From JBBKWH01 sp037968855 (lineage in GTDB: Bacteria > Pseudomonadota > Gammaproteobacteria > Pseudomonadales > Moraxellaceae), in assembly GCA_037968855.1 (NCBI GenBank), contig JBBKWH010000084.1:28265-92264 (forward strand): DNA of 64,000 nucleotides. Direction: 5' to 3'. The notes under the pieces are model-generated. The model did no database searches. It had not been told where the DNA came from and saw only the letters and a program-made list of their open reading frames with translations. Shown here piece after piece: positions 26,805 to 34,611 of this stretch. The position numbers were made by a program, and so were the translations under genes. Each line of letters begins with the position of its first letter. Within the stretch, counting starts at the first letter, position 1.

Positions 26805-26827
26805 TTTCTTGAATAACATTCAAGAAA
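26805..26827. promoter_or_regulatory. Perfect palindromic operator candidate before the hydrolase gene
   Basis: TTTCTTGAAT-AAC-ATTCAAGAAA: arms 26805-26814 and 26818-26827 match exactly. The right arm overlaps the purine-rich ribosome site (AAGAAAGA) 5 bases before the ATG at 26833. Size and symmetry fit a TetR-family site. Confidence 0.6.
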
Positions 26828-26832
26828 GACAA

Positions 26833-27765
26833 ATGGAACACCCCATGAACGCAACTCCCGTCCCGACTACACCGCCGCTGCACTCAAGTTTTGTTTCTCG
26901 GGGCATGCTGTGTGCGGCCACCTTGCACTATCCGCAGACTGACAGCACCAGCCCACTACCGGCAATTTTGATTATTCATGGCTGGGGCGGTGTGCAAGAC
27001 GCACTCACCACACCATTTTATGCGGCCTTTAATGCACTAGGCTTTGCCGTGATGACCTTTGACTACCCCACATGGGGTGACAGCCAAGGCTTGCCGCGCA
27101 ATCAGATTAATCCGTGGCAACGGGTACGCGATGCCGATGCTGCGTTGGCTCACCTCAAAAGCCAGCTTCAGATTGACCCGCGCCGCATTGTGCTGTGGGG
27201 CACGTCTTTTGGGGGTGGGCATGCTGTTGAACTGGCCGCAGAACACCCCTCATTGCTAGGTGCGATTGCGCAAGTCCCCATGCTAGATGGCCGCGATGCT
27301 TTGCTGGCAATGCCGCTGATGCAGATGTCCAAAATTTTTGCTCATGCACTGAAAGACTTAGCCCCTTTTACTGCGCCAGTTTATATTCCGGTGGTTGCAC
27401 CTGAAGGTCAATTTGCCACCATGAATCGTGACAATGCTTACGATGTTCTGATGCGTGGTATTGCGCAAGCAGGTGTATCAAATCCCGACCGCTATGACAA
27501 TCGAGTCACGGCTCGCTCTATTTTAACGATTGGCGTGTATCGGCCATTCAAAAAGCTCAAAAAAATCAAAGTCCCCACCTTATTGATTGGCGGTATGCGT
27601 GATAGCGTTGCGCCCTTTTCGGCACAAAAAATTGATCGTTGGAATAATCCTTATTTGCAATATAAAACACTTGATGCTGATCATTTTGAACCTTATTTTG
27701 AGCCTGCGTTAAGCGTTAATTTGCGCTATCAGTTGGAATTTTTAAATAGCTTGATCAAGGCTTAA
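26833..27765 (+). CDS. Alpha/beta hydrolase, dienelactone hydrolase-like
   Basis: A 310 aa cytosolic hydrolase. The oxyanion segment is IIHGWGG, the nucleophile elbow is GTSFGGGH (Ser near residue 128), and the acid and base are likely in GGMRDSVAPFS and DADHFEPYF near the C-terminus. The fold resembles YcjY/DLH-type and FrsA-like hydrolases; the substrate is unknown. It follows the TetR gene by 86 bases behind a palindrome and probably belongs to its regulon. The ATG at 26833 is favoured over the longer frame from 26779, which would run through the palindrome. Confidence 0.78.
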   Translation: MEHPMNATPVPTTPPLHSSFVSRGMLCAATLHYPQTDSTSPLPAILIIHGWGGVQDALTTPFYAAFNALGFAVMTFDYPTWGDSQGLPRNQINPWQRVRDADAALAHLKSQLQIDPRRIVLWGTSFGGGHAVELAAEHPSLLGAIAQVPMLDGRDALLAMPLMQMSKIFAHALKDLAPFTAPVYIPVVAPEGQFATMNRDNAYDVLMRGIAQAGVSNPDRYDNRVTARSILTIGVYRPFKKLKKIKVPTLLIGGMRDSVAPFSAQKIDRWNNPYLQYKTLDADHFEPYFEPALSVNLRYQLEFLNSLIKA

Positions 27766-27774
27766 AGCCACAAA

Positions 27775-27798
27775 AAAACCCTCGATAGCGAGGGTTTT
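27775..27798. terminator. Bidirectional terminator between hydrolase and small membrane protein
   Basis: AAAACCCTCG-ATAG-CGAGGGTTTT, symmetrical hairpin with A and T tails, between convergent genes. Confidence 0.9.
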
Positions 27799-27825
27799 GT
27801 GATCACAGCACCAGCACCTAACCCA

Positions 27826-28026
27826 TTACTGTTGCTGTTTTTCGTACTCAGCAACCGTATCTTGACTAGAAATCACTGCCGCTTGCTGTGCTTTGGCCTC
27901 GGCTTGTTTGGCCATTTGGGTGATTTGGGCATGTTCTGGGGATGGCGCAGGCATATCGGGCTGCTGCATTCGCTGATACGCAAACACGCCGCCAATAACG
28001 ACTAGGGCGATCCAAAACCATTTCAT
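27826..28026 (-). CDS. Small membrane-anchored protein, unknown function
   Basis: A 66 aa protein: one N-terminal hydrophobic helix (WFWIALVVIGGVFAY) then a polar Gln/Ala-rich, probably helical or coiled-coil tail. The hydrophobic helix begins directly after Met-Lys, typical of a signal anchor. I know no family. Expressed on the minus strand ahead of the convergent terminator. Confidence 0.55.
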   Translation of the reverse strand: MKWFWIALVVIGGVFAYQRMQQPDMPAPSPEHAQITQMAKQAEAKAQQAAVISSQDTVAEYEKQQQ

Positions 28027-28159
28027 ATTGTGTGCCTATTTTTGGGCGGTATGCTGGCCTGTAGGTTGGCATTAAAGCAAGGGCTTGTCTTGCAGATTGA
28101 TCAAGGACGGCTAGACACATTTGTCCGTTGATCAGTCGTATTTACAGCCCCAATCAATC

Positions 28160-28786
28160 TTAATCAAAATAACGAATTAAGCGCTCGACCCAACTGCGTA
28201 AGCCAACAATATCCATAATCAAATCAAACGCACCCGATGCTGGCGAGTAATCCCCATCCATCCGGCTTAGAATCTGGCTCGTGTCATATAGCAACCAACC
28301 GATAAACACAGCCGTCCCCACCATGCCAAGCAACAGGCTTAAAAAACTGACATTGATAAACAGCAATAACAGGCTACCGCCTACCAAGAACCAAAAGCCG
28401 TAGCCCAATTTACTCGACAAAAAACTAAAGTCTCGACCCGAGTAAAAAACATACGCCGTCACACCCGCAAACACCAACACACTGAGCAATGCTGAAGTGA
28501 TAAACAAGCCTGCATTGGCCCGTGCCAATTGCCCAAAAAACAACCCTGTGATCAGAATAAATACAGGAAAAACAACTTTGATTGGCTGGCGCAAACCAAA
28601 AAATCCACACGCAATCCACAGCAGCGAATCAATTAAACCGAGCGGCCAACGCAAGGATTGCGGCAGCACAAAATAAGAAAACAGACCTAATACCAACAAA
28701 CTGCTTAAGCCCATCAAAAAGATCAGGTAGCTCTGTTGAATAAAGGCCAATTGCGATGGCGAAAAATCTCTTGGTAAAGCAATCAT
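28160..28786 (-). CDS. BI-1/YccA-like integral membrane protein
   Basis: A 208 aa protein with about six to seven hydrophobic helices and almost no soluble loops. The C-terminal FIGWLLYDTSQILS motif with downstream acidic residues is characteristic of Bax-inhibitor-1/YccA proteins, several of which conduct Ca2+ or bind FtsH. The N-terminal half is less typical, so the assignment is a family-level guess. AGGATG precedes the ATG. Single gene. Confidence 0.65.
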   Translation of the reverse strand: MIALPRDFSPSQLAFIQQSYLIFLMGLSSLLVLGLFSYFVLPQSLRWPLGLIDSLLWIACGFFGLRQPIKVVFPVFILITGLFFGQLARANAGLFITSALLSVLVFAGVTAYVFYSGRDFSFLSSKLGYGFWFLVGGSLLLLFINVSFLSLLLGMVGTAVFIGWLLYDTSQILSRMDGDYSPASGAFDLIMDIVGLRSWVERLIRYFD

Positions 28787-28954
28787 CTATCATCATCCTA
28801 AGTTTTTTTTACTGACTCATGTCAGGTCGCAGTAGCATGCCATTATCAATGCTCACTCACAATTTATTTTAAAGCCTACGCGGCGTATCCAACGCTAAGC
28901 AGTGGCTCAAAAAACACTGAGCAAAAAATCCAGATTGGCCGACTTAAACGCTTT

Positions 28955-28984
28955 TTGCCCTCATCCCCTCACCCCGACTATACT
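28955..28984 (+). promoter_or_regulatory. Putative sigma-70 promoter of glyQS
   Basis: TTGCCC (28955-28960), 18-bp spacer, TATACT (28979-28984). Transcription would start near 28991, about 29 bases before the glyQ ATG. Confidence 0.5.
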
Positions 28985-29019
28985 GTCAGTCATTTTTTCC
29001 AACATTTGCACGGACTGCC

Positions 29020-30036
29020 ATGAGCAAGGCCATCTCTAATCTGACCTTTCAAGAGTTAATTCTCGCGCTGCAACGCTTCTGGGCCGAACAAGGCTGCGTG
29101 GTGCTGCAACCTTACGATATGGAAATGGGCGCAGGCACATTCCACACCGCCACCTTTTTGCGCGCCCTCGGCCCTGAAACGTGGAACGCCGCCTATGTGC
29201 AGCCGTCGCGCCGCCCCAAAGATGGCCGTTATGGCGAAAACCCCAACCGTTTGCAGCATTACTATCAGTTTCAGGTGGTGCTCAAGCCTAATCCGGCCAA
29301 CATCCAACAACTGTATCTGGACTCGCTGCAAGCCATTGGCATTGACACCCTGACCCACGATATCCGCTTTGTCGAAGACAACTGGGAGTCGCCAACGCTG
29401 GGTGCGTGGGGTTTGGGCTGGGACGTCTGGCTCAACGGCATGGAAGTCACCCAGTTCACTTATTTTCAGCAGGTCGGTGGCCTTGAATGCTATCCGGTTA
29501 CGGGCGAAATCACCTATGGCCTTGAGCGTCTGGCGATGTATTTGCAGGGCGTCGATTCGGTATATGACTTGGTCTGGACGCGTGGTCAGTTTGGCACCGT
29601 GACCTATGGCGATGTGTTCCACCAAAACGAAGTGGAGCAATCGACCTATAACTTTGAGCATGCCAACGTGCCGAAGCTGTTTGAACTGTTTGATTTTTAT
29701 GAAGGTGAATCTAACAAATTGATGGAAGCCGAACTGCCTTTGCCTGCCTATGAAATGGTGGTCAAAGCCTCGCATACCTTTAACTTGCTGGATGCCCGTG
29801 GTGCGATCTCGGTGACTGAGCGTCAGCGTTATATCTTGCGGGTACGTCAATTGGCCCGTGCGATTGCGCAAAGCTACGTCAATGCCCGCGCCAAGCTGGG
29901 TTTCCCAATGGCCGAACCCGCCTTGCGTGACGAAGTGCTGGCACAAATCAAATCCCAAGCCGAAAGCGATGCCCTAAAAAACAACGCTGAACAAAAGCAA
30001 TCTGAAAAACAGCACGCAGCACAGGAGGCCAAATAA
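29020..30036 (+). CDS. glyQ: Glycyl-tRNA synthetase alpha subunit
   Basis: Catalytic subunit of the bacterial alpha2beta2 glycyl-tRNA synthetase, which charges tRNA-Gly. It has 338 aa. The class II core is clear: LQRFWAEQGCVVLQPYD, PSRRPKDGRYGENPNRLQHY and the conserved GLERLAMYLQG. The usual length is about 300 aa. Here a hydrophilic Gln/Lys/Ala-rich extension of about 30 residues (from about residue 305) follows the core, which does not look like domain sequence. The stop overlaps the glyS start by one base (TAATG). Confidence 0.96.
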   Translation: MSKAISNLTFQELILALQRFWAEQGCVVLQPYDMEMGAGTFHTATFLRALGPETWNAAYVQPSRRPKDGRYGENPNRLQHYYQFQVVLKPNPANIQQLYLDSLQAIGIDTLTHDIRFVEDNWESPTLGAWGLGWDVWLNGMEVTQFTYFQQVGGLECYPVTGEITYGLERLAMYLQGVDSVYDLVWTRGQFGTVTYGDVFHQNEVEQSTYNFEHANVPKLFELFDFYEGESNKLMEAELPLPAYEMVVKASHTFNLLDARGAISVTERQRYILRVRQLARAIAQSYVNARAKLGFPMAEPALRDEVLAQIKSQAESDALKNNAEQKQSEKQHAAQEAK

Positions 30037-32105
30037 TGTCTCAACATACCGTCTTGTTTGAATTGGGCTGCGAAGAACTGCCACCCAAAAGCCTGAAAAC
30101 CCTGCGTGATGCGCTCAAAAGCGAGCTGCAAAACCGTTTAACCGCTGCGGGTCTGTCGCATGGTGTGATTCATGCCTATGCCGCGCCACGTCGTTTGGCC
30201 TTATTGATTGAGAATATCGACGGCCACCAAGCCGACCGGATGGACGAAAAACGCGGCCCTGCGGCAGTGGCAGGGTTTGATGATGACGGCAACCCGACCA
30301 AAGCCCTGCAAGGCTTTATGCGTGGTGCAGGCATCACCGTTGATCAGCTAGAACGCATTGACACACCCAAAGGCGAATGGCTGGTGTATCGCAAAACCAT
30401 TCAAGGCCAATCGCTAGACGAATTGCTACCTGCCATGCTGCAAGACGCATTGAATGCGCTGCCAATTGCCAAACGCATGCGCTCGGCGGCCAGTCGTACC
30501 GAGTTTGTCCGTCCGGTGCAGTGGGTAGTATTGATGAAGGATGATCAAATCATCCCTGCCACCATTCAAGACTTTGCCGCCAGCAACCAAACCTATGGTC
30601 ATCGCTTTCACGCGCCTGCCGCCATTACTTTGGCGCACGCGAACGATTATTTAAGCGCCCTCAAAGCTGCCTATGTGCTGGCCGATTTTGATGCCCGTCA
30701 AGCGGTGATTGATCAACAGGTCGAAGCCTTGGCCGATGAAGTCAACGCGCGAGCCTTGATGCCTGCCGACCTGCGCGATGAAGTCACCAGCTTGGTTGAA
30801 TGGCCGGTTGCCTTGCGTGCCAGCTTTGAAGCGCGCTTTTTGCATGTACCGCAAGAAGCCTTGATTTCGACCATGCAGGACAACCAAAAATACTTCTGCT
30901 TGGTCGATCATGACGGTAAATTGCAGCCGTATTTTATTACCGTCTCCAACATCGAAAGCCGCGATCCGGCCCAGATTATTGAAGGTAACGAAAAAGTCGT
31001 GCGTCCACGTTTGACCGATGCCGAGTTCTTTTTTAAACAAGACCAAAAGCAGCCGTTGTTTTCTCGCCAAGACAAACTGCAAAACATGGTGTTTCAGGCT
31101 CAGCTTGGCACGCTATGGGACAAGGCCGAACGTGTCGCCAAACTCGCAGCATTTATTGCCGCTCAAGTGGGCGCAGATGTCGAGCAAGTCACCCGCGCGG
31201 CCCTACTCGCCAAGTGCGATTTGGCCTCCGAGATGGTCGGCGAATTCCCTGAACTACAAGGCATTGCCGGTAGCTACTATGCCGCGCTAGAAGGCGAACC
31301 GCGCGAAGTGTCTGAAGCCATCCGTGAGCAATATCTGCCCCGTTTTGCTGGTGATGTGCTGCCGCAAACTCAGACTGGATTTTGTGTGGCATTGGCCGAC
31401 CGTCTGGACACTTTGGCGGGTATTTTTGGCATTAACCAACCGCCAACCGGCAACAAAGACCCGTTCAGCCTACGCCGTGCTGCGATTGGTATTTTGCGTT
31501 TATTGATCGAAAAAGACGTAGCTCTACCGCTCAACGCCTTAATCGGTACTGCGCTGCAAAACTACGGCACACGCATTGCTAACCCAATGAAAACCCTTAA
31601 GGATGCCGCAGACTTTTTGCAAGGCCGTTATCGTGCCATGTACGAAGATCAAGGCATGCCAGTCGATGTGATCATGGCGGTACAAGCCTTGGGCGTTGAT
31701 TCGCCGCTGGATTTTGACAAGCGCATCCGTGCTGTACAGCACTTCCGCGCCTTGCCCGAAGCCACCGCCTTGGCCGCTGCCAACAAGCGTGTAGCGAATA
31801 TTCTGGCAAAAGAAACCTTTGAGGCGGGTGCAGTGGATGCCAGCTTGTTGATTGAGCCTGCCGAACGTGCGTTGTATGACGTGCTGGAAGGCTTGCAGCC
31901 ACAGGTTGAGCCGCTGTTGGCGGCGCGCGATTACACCCCTGCGTTGTCTAAGCTATCGGCTTTGCGTGATCCGATTGATCGCTTTTTTGATGGCGTGATG
32001 GTCAACAGTGACGATGCGGCACTTAAATTGAACCGTGTGCGCTTGCTGGCGCGTTTGCGTGGGCTGTTTATGAGTGTGGCGGATGTGAGTGTGTTGCAGG
32101 GTTAG
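30036..32105 (+). CDS. glyS: Glycyl-tRNA synthetase beta subunit
   Basis: Beta subunit of 689 aa, needed for tRNA binding and holoenzyme activity. The N-terminus TVLFELGCEELPPKSL and the EKRGPAAVAGFDDDGNPTKA region are conserved, as are the ISTMQDNQKYF segment and the HD-like region ALLAKCDLASEMVGEFPELQG. The C-terminal anticodon-binding DALR-like domain ends in NRVRLLARL. Translationally coupled to glyQ. A strong hairpin without T tract (32124-32154) follows. Confidence 0.96.
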   Translation: MSQHTVLFELGCEELPPKSLKTLRDALKSELQNRLTAAGLSHGVIHAYAAPRRLALLIENIDGHQADRMDEKRGPAAVAGFDDDGNPTKALQGFMRGAGITVDQLERIDTPKGEWLVYRKTIQGQSLDELLPAMLQDALNALPIAKRMRSAASRTEFVRPVQWVVLMKDDQIIPATIQDFAASNQTYGHRFHAPAAITLAHANDYLSALKAAYVLADFDARQAVIDQQVEALADEVNARALMPADLRDEVTSLVEWPVALRASFEARFLHVPQEALISTMQDNQKYFCLVDHDGKLQPYFITVSNIESRDPAQIIEGNEKVVRPRLTDAEFFFKQDQKQPLFSRQDKLQNMVFQAQLGTLWDKAERVAKLAAFIAAQVGADVEQVTRAALLAKCDLASEMVGEFPELQGIAGSYYAALEGEPREVSEAIREQYLPRFAGDVLPQTQTGFCVALADRLDTLAGIFGINQPPTGNKDPFSLRRAAIGILRLLIEKDVALPLNALIGTALQNYGTRIANPMKTLKDAADFLQGRYRAMYEDQGMPVDVIMAVQALGVDSPLDFDKRIRAVQHFRALPEATALAAANKRVANILAKETFEAGAVDASLLIEPAERALYDVLEGLQPQVEPLLAARDYTPALSKLSALRDPIDRFFDGVMVNSDDAALKLNRVRLLARLRGLFMSVADVSVLQG

Positions 32106-32123
32106 TTGCAGCTAAAACCAAAC

Positions 32124-32154
32124 AGAGATGGGTAACGACATGTTGCCCATCTCT
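32124..32154. repeat. 13-bp inverted repeat between glyS and brnT
   Basis: AGAGATGGGTAAC (32124-32136), loop GACAT, GTTGCCCATCTCT (32142-32154); the only non-Watson-Crick pair is a G-U wobble. There is no T run, so it may end glyS transcription poorly, or serve as a regulatory site of brnTA. Confidence 0.6.
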
Positions 32155-32165
32155 TGATCAATCTA

Positions 32166-32185
32166 ATTATTGTAGCTACATTAAT
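32166..32185. promoter_or_regulatory. Imperfect 20-bp palindrome over the brnT start codon
   Basis: ATTATTGTAGCTACATTAAT, nine of ten half-site pairs match and the inner ten bases (TGTAGCTACA) are perfect. It overlaps the ATG at 32184, a natural position for toxin-antitoxin autorepression. Confidence 0.5.
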
Positions 32186-32459
32186 GATAGACATTGAATT
32201 TGATCCCGTTAAAGATCAGAGTAATCAACTTAAGCATGGTCTCTCGTTAGCCCTTGCAACCATGCTCGATTGGGATGCTGCGCTCGTTTGGTTAGATGAT
32301 CGTTTTGATGATGCCGAATATCGCATGATCGCACTCGCGCCAGACATGCAAACCGTGTACTACGTGGCCTTTGTGGATTTGGATGAGCGCTATCGCATCA
32401 TTAGTTTGCGCAAGGCGACTCGACAAGAGGTGCTTTATTATGTCCAACAGTATGAATAA
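32184..32459 (+). CDS. brnT: BrnT-family ribonuclease toxin
   Basis: Type II toxin of 91 aa, RelE-fold endoribonuclease family. Typical features: EFDPVKDQSNQLKHG at residues 5-19, the acidic DWDAALVWLDDRFDDAEYR segment, and the C-terminal core RYRIISLRKATRQEVLYY. The start at 32184 yields the family N-terminus; the longer frame from 32154 adds residues not seen in BrnT. The ribosome site is poor and the start lies in a palindrome. The 3' end overlaps the antitoxin gene by 20 bases, the usual toxin-first order of brnTA. Confidence 0.85.
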   Translation: MIDIEFDPVKDQSNQLKHGLSLALATMLDWDAALVWLDDRFDDAEYRMIALAPDMQTVYYVAFVDLDERYRIISLRKATRQEVLYYVQQYE

Positions 32460-32736
32460 ACCAAACATTTTGATTCCAACCGAGGCCGAAGACCAAGCCT
32501 TACACGCCGCTGCATTGGCTGACCCTGATGCACAACCGTTGACGATGGCGCAACTGGCACAGATGCAGCCATTGCACGCTGTGCGCGGCAGACCAAAGTC
32601 CGCTAGCAGTAAGCAGTTGGTGTCTGTGCGTTATAGTCCTGAAGTTTTGGATTATTTTAAATCAACGGGTTCAGGATGGCAGGCACGGATGGATGAAGTA
32701 TTGCTGGGTTATGTTCGTGCGCATAAAATATCTTAA
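32440..32736 (+). CDS. brnA: BrnA-family antitoxin
   Basis: Antitoxin of 98 aa that binds BrnT and the promoter. The EAEDQALHAAALADPDAQPLT-type N-terminus is the toxin-contacting part. RGRPKSASSKQLVSVRYSPEVLDYF plus STGSGWQARMDEVLLGYV forms the ribbon-helix-helix DNA-binding half. AAGAGG lies 9 bases before the ATG at 32440. A second ATG at 32452 is possible. The next gene follows in 15 bases. Confidence 0.85.
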   Translation: MSNSMNKPNILIPTEAEDQALHAAALADPDAQPLTMAQLAQMQPLHAVRGRPKSASSKQLVSVRYSPEVLDYFKSTGSGWQARMDEVLLGYVRAHKIS

Positions 32737-32751
32737 AACCTTAGATCAGAT

Positions 32752-33246
32752 ATGCGCCAACTCGCCCTCACCCACAAAAAACTCCGCAACATCCCCCGCC
32801 GTAAGCGGGCTTTGGCGCGTTGGTCTGCGAGTTTTGCAGGGCTGGTTTTTGCGCAGCAAGACGGCGAGCGCTACACGCATTGGAAAATCCCCGTCCATCT
32901 GCACATGGTCGAAGGCACGCAAACCACGCCAGAATTACAAGCATTTTGCGTGCAGCAACTGATTGTCACCGCTCAACATTTAATAGATGCCGCCGCGATT
33001 GAGCCAGCGCTCAGTGATTACCGCGTAGCGTGTTTAATCATCTGGCCTTACTTGCATCAAAGTGAAGTGACGATTTTTTATGACCCTGACTATTATCAGG
33101 GTTTTATCAATACCAAAACCCCACTCCCACGATCCGAACTCAGTCGTCAGCTTGCTCTTGATATTCCAGCGCATTGGCCGGTGTGTGGCGTCGATGTGAC
33201 TCAGCCGGATGATGAGCAAGCGGTGACGTGGTGGGTGATCGGCTAA
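32752..33246 (+). CDS. DUF3916-like protein downstream of brnTA
   Basis: A 164 aa soluble protein opening with HKKLRNIPRRKRALARWSASF, which resembles the start of DUF3916 proteins, then aromatic-rich WKIPVHLH and IIWPYLHQSEVTIFYD segments and a C-terminal VTWWVIG. The match is from memory and moderately secure. Function of the family is unknown. It follows brnA by 15 bases, so it probably joins the toxin-antitoxin transcript. A convergent psiE gene lies 39 bases beyond. Confidence 0.55.
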   Translation: MRQLALTHKKLRNIPRRKRALARWSASFAGLVFAQQDGERYTHWKIPVHLHMVEGTQTTPELQAFCVQQLIVTAQHLIDAAAIEPALSDYRVACLIIWPYLHQSEVTIFYDPDYYQGFINTKTPLPRSELSRQLALDIPAHWPVCGVDVTQPDDEQAVTWWVIG

Positions 33247-33285
33247 TGGCGGTTTAAGGCATTTTTTACGCCGTGTTTTAAACCA

Positions 33286-33732
33286 CTATTTATCGCCATC
33301 CCGCCCCTTGGCCGATGGAAACGCCGCCGAGCCATAACGGATCACCAGCGTGGACAGCGCAAACAACAAAGTCGCCACCGCTACCCAAATAATGCCCAGC
33401 GTCGGTTTATGGTTATGCTGAATATCGCCAATCAACAACCGTGTTAGGGCAGTAATCGCCACATAAATCAAAAAGCGCACCGGCATGTGATTGGTTTTAA
33501 AATAAATCCCAACCATCGCACCAAGTTCTAAATAAATGAATAACAGCAAAATATCGTCAATGGTCGCATGACCTTTAGACAGCATCTGGACAAAGGCCAC
33601 GCCGGTTGACCAAAACACAGCAATGGCGATTAAAAACAATGCCAACACATGAAAGGTCTCCATCACCAAGTTGCCGACCGTTTCGGAAAAATGATGCAAC
33701 TGCTGGTGGATTTTTTTCAGGGTGTCTAACAT
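33286..33732 (-). CDS. psiE: PsiE family inner-membrane protein
   Basis: Phosphate-starvation-inducible E family, 148 aa with four predicted helices. The conserved core is YLELGAMVGIYFKTNHMPVRF followed by YVAITALTR. The molecular role is unknown; in E. coli psiE responds to phosphate and cAMP. The ATG at 33732 is used rather than a TTG at 33750. I see no clear pho box upstream. Confidence 0.85.
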   Translation of the reverse strand: MLDTLKKIHQQLHHFSETVGNLVMETFHVLALFLIAIAVFWSTGVAFVQMLSKGHATIDDILLLFIYLELGAMVGIYFKTNHMPVRFLIYVAITALTRLLIGDIQHNHKPTLGIIWVAVATLLFALSTLVIRYGSAAFPSAKGRDGDK

Positions 33733-33861
33733 GGCCAGTCTCAGCAACAATCAACAGGCATTCACTGTAGCAAATCAAGCCAAAATCGCCGTTTGCATTG
33801 TTTGACATATCAGCGACTTAATCAGCAAAAAAAGCATACTGACGCAGATTGCCGGTCTGGT

Positions 33862-34407
33862 TTAGCCTTTTTCGATCCAACGAATACTTTGTACTCGCAT
33901 CAACTCACATGCACCATCGCCGGTATCGTCACGCGATAGCGAGCTACGCCAATGCCAGCCATTAGTGCCATTGATTTCGATCAGCTCACCTTGTAGCTCA
34001 ATCAAATCATCAGCTTTGACATCTTTAAGCTGGGCGGCAATGGCGGCATTGGCAGGGACTATATGCATGTTGGCGCTATGGGTTTCGATCTCGCGGCGTG
34101 GAATGGGAAACTGATCCACATGCCAGCGATACCAACGGTTGGACTGATCAACCTCAATGTGTTTGTAGATCTTGGGATCGGCCATCACGTCCCAACCGAC
34201 CGCCAAATCGACTGGGGCAAACTTCGCGCCCTCATCAAGCTGATAGTCCTCGCGGCGCAGCACACGGAATTGTCCGCCATAGGTTTCTAACACGGTGATC
34301 TGATAACCATCGGCAAGCTCGGCGGCATTGGGCAGCGGCCTAAAAAACTGCATCCACATGCCGTAGGCCAGCGCGCATAGCAAGAGTAACCATACGCCAC
34401 GGCTCAT
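33862..34407 (-). CDS. Conserved membrane-anchored hypothetical protein
   Basis: A 181 aa protein with one N-terminal hydrophobic segment (VWLLLLCALAYGMWMQFF). A soluble domain follows containing APVDLAVGWDVM, WYRWHVDQFPIPRREIETHSANMH, and a C-terminal WRSSLSRDDTGDGACEL. These blocks look like a conserved family seen in several proteobacteria, but I know no name or function. The many His/Glu/Asp residues in the middle block might bind metal, which is speculative. Confidence 0.7.
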   Translation of the reverse strand: MSRGVWLLLLCALAYGMWMQFFRPLPNAAELADGYQITVLETYGGQFRVLRREDYQLDEGAKFAPVDLAVGWDVMADPKIYKHIEVDQSNRWYRWHVDQFPIPRREIETHSANMHIVPANAAIAAQLKDVKADDLIELQGELIEINGTNGWHWRSSLSRDDTGDGACELMRVQSIRWIEKG

Positions 34408-34611
34408 GTTGTTTTACTCATGCGGTGTTACTCATGATTGTCTACCTGCCTAAACCCGCCAATCTCTGATGGCTAAGGTTGCATGATCTATTTGATCGCC
34501 CAATGTAGCAAATTTGCGCGATTAGGCTGTTGGTTGCCCTGCGGATTAAGGCGTTTTTGACCTAAGGACGCCATACTATTGCATTGCTCATTGCGACAGA
34601 TTGGTTTGACC

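Noticed and set aside
29056..29958. 300 aa antisense frame in glyQ
   Set aside because: Shadow of a highly conserved gene; no domain or ribosome site.
33251..33284. Inverted repeat GGTTTAA/TTAAACC between the DUF3916-like gene and psiE as a terminator
   Set aside because: Nested and AT-rich, without a terminal T run; it may be structural but evidence is thin.
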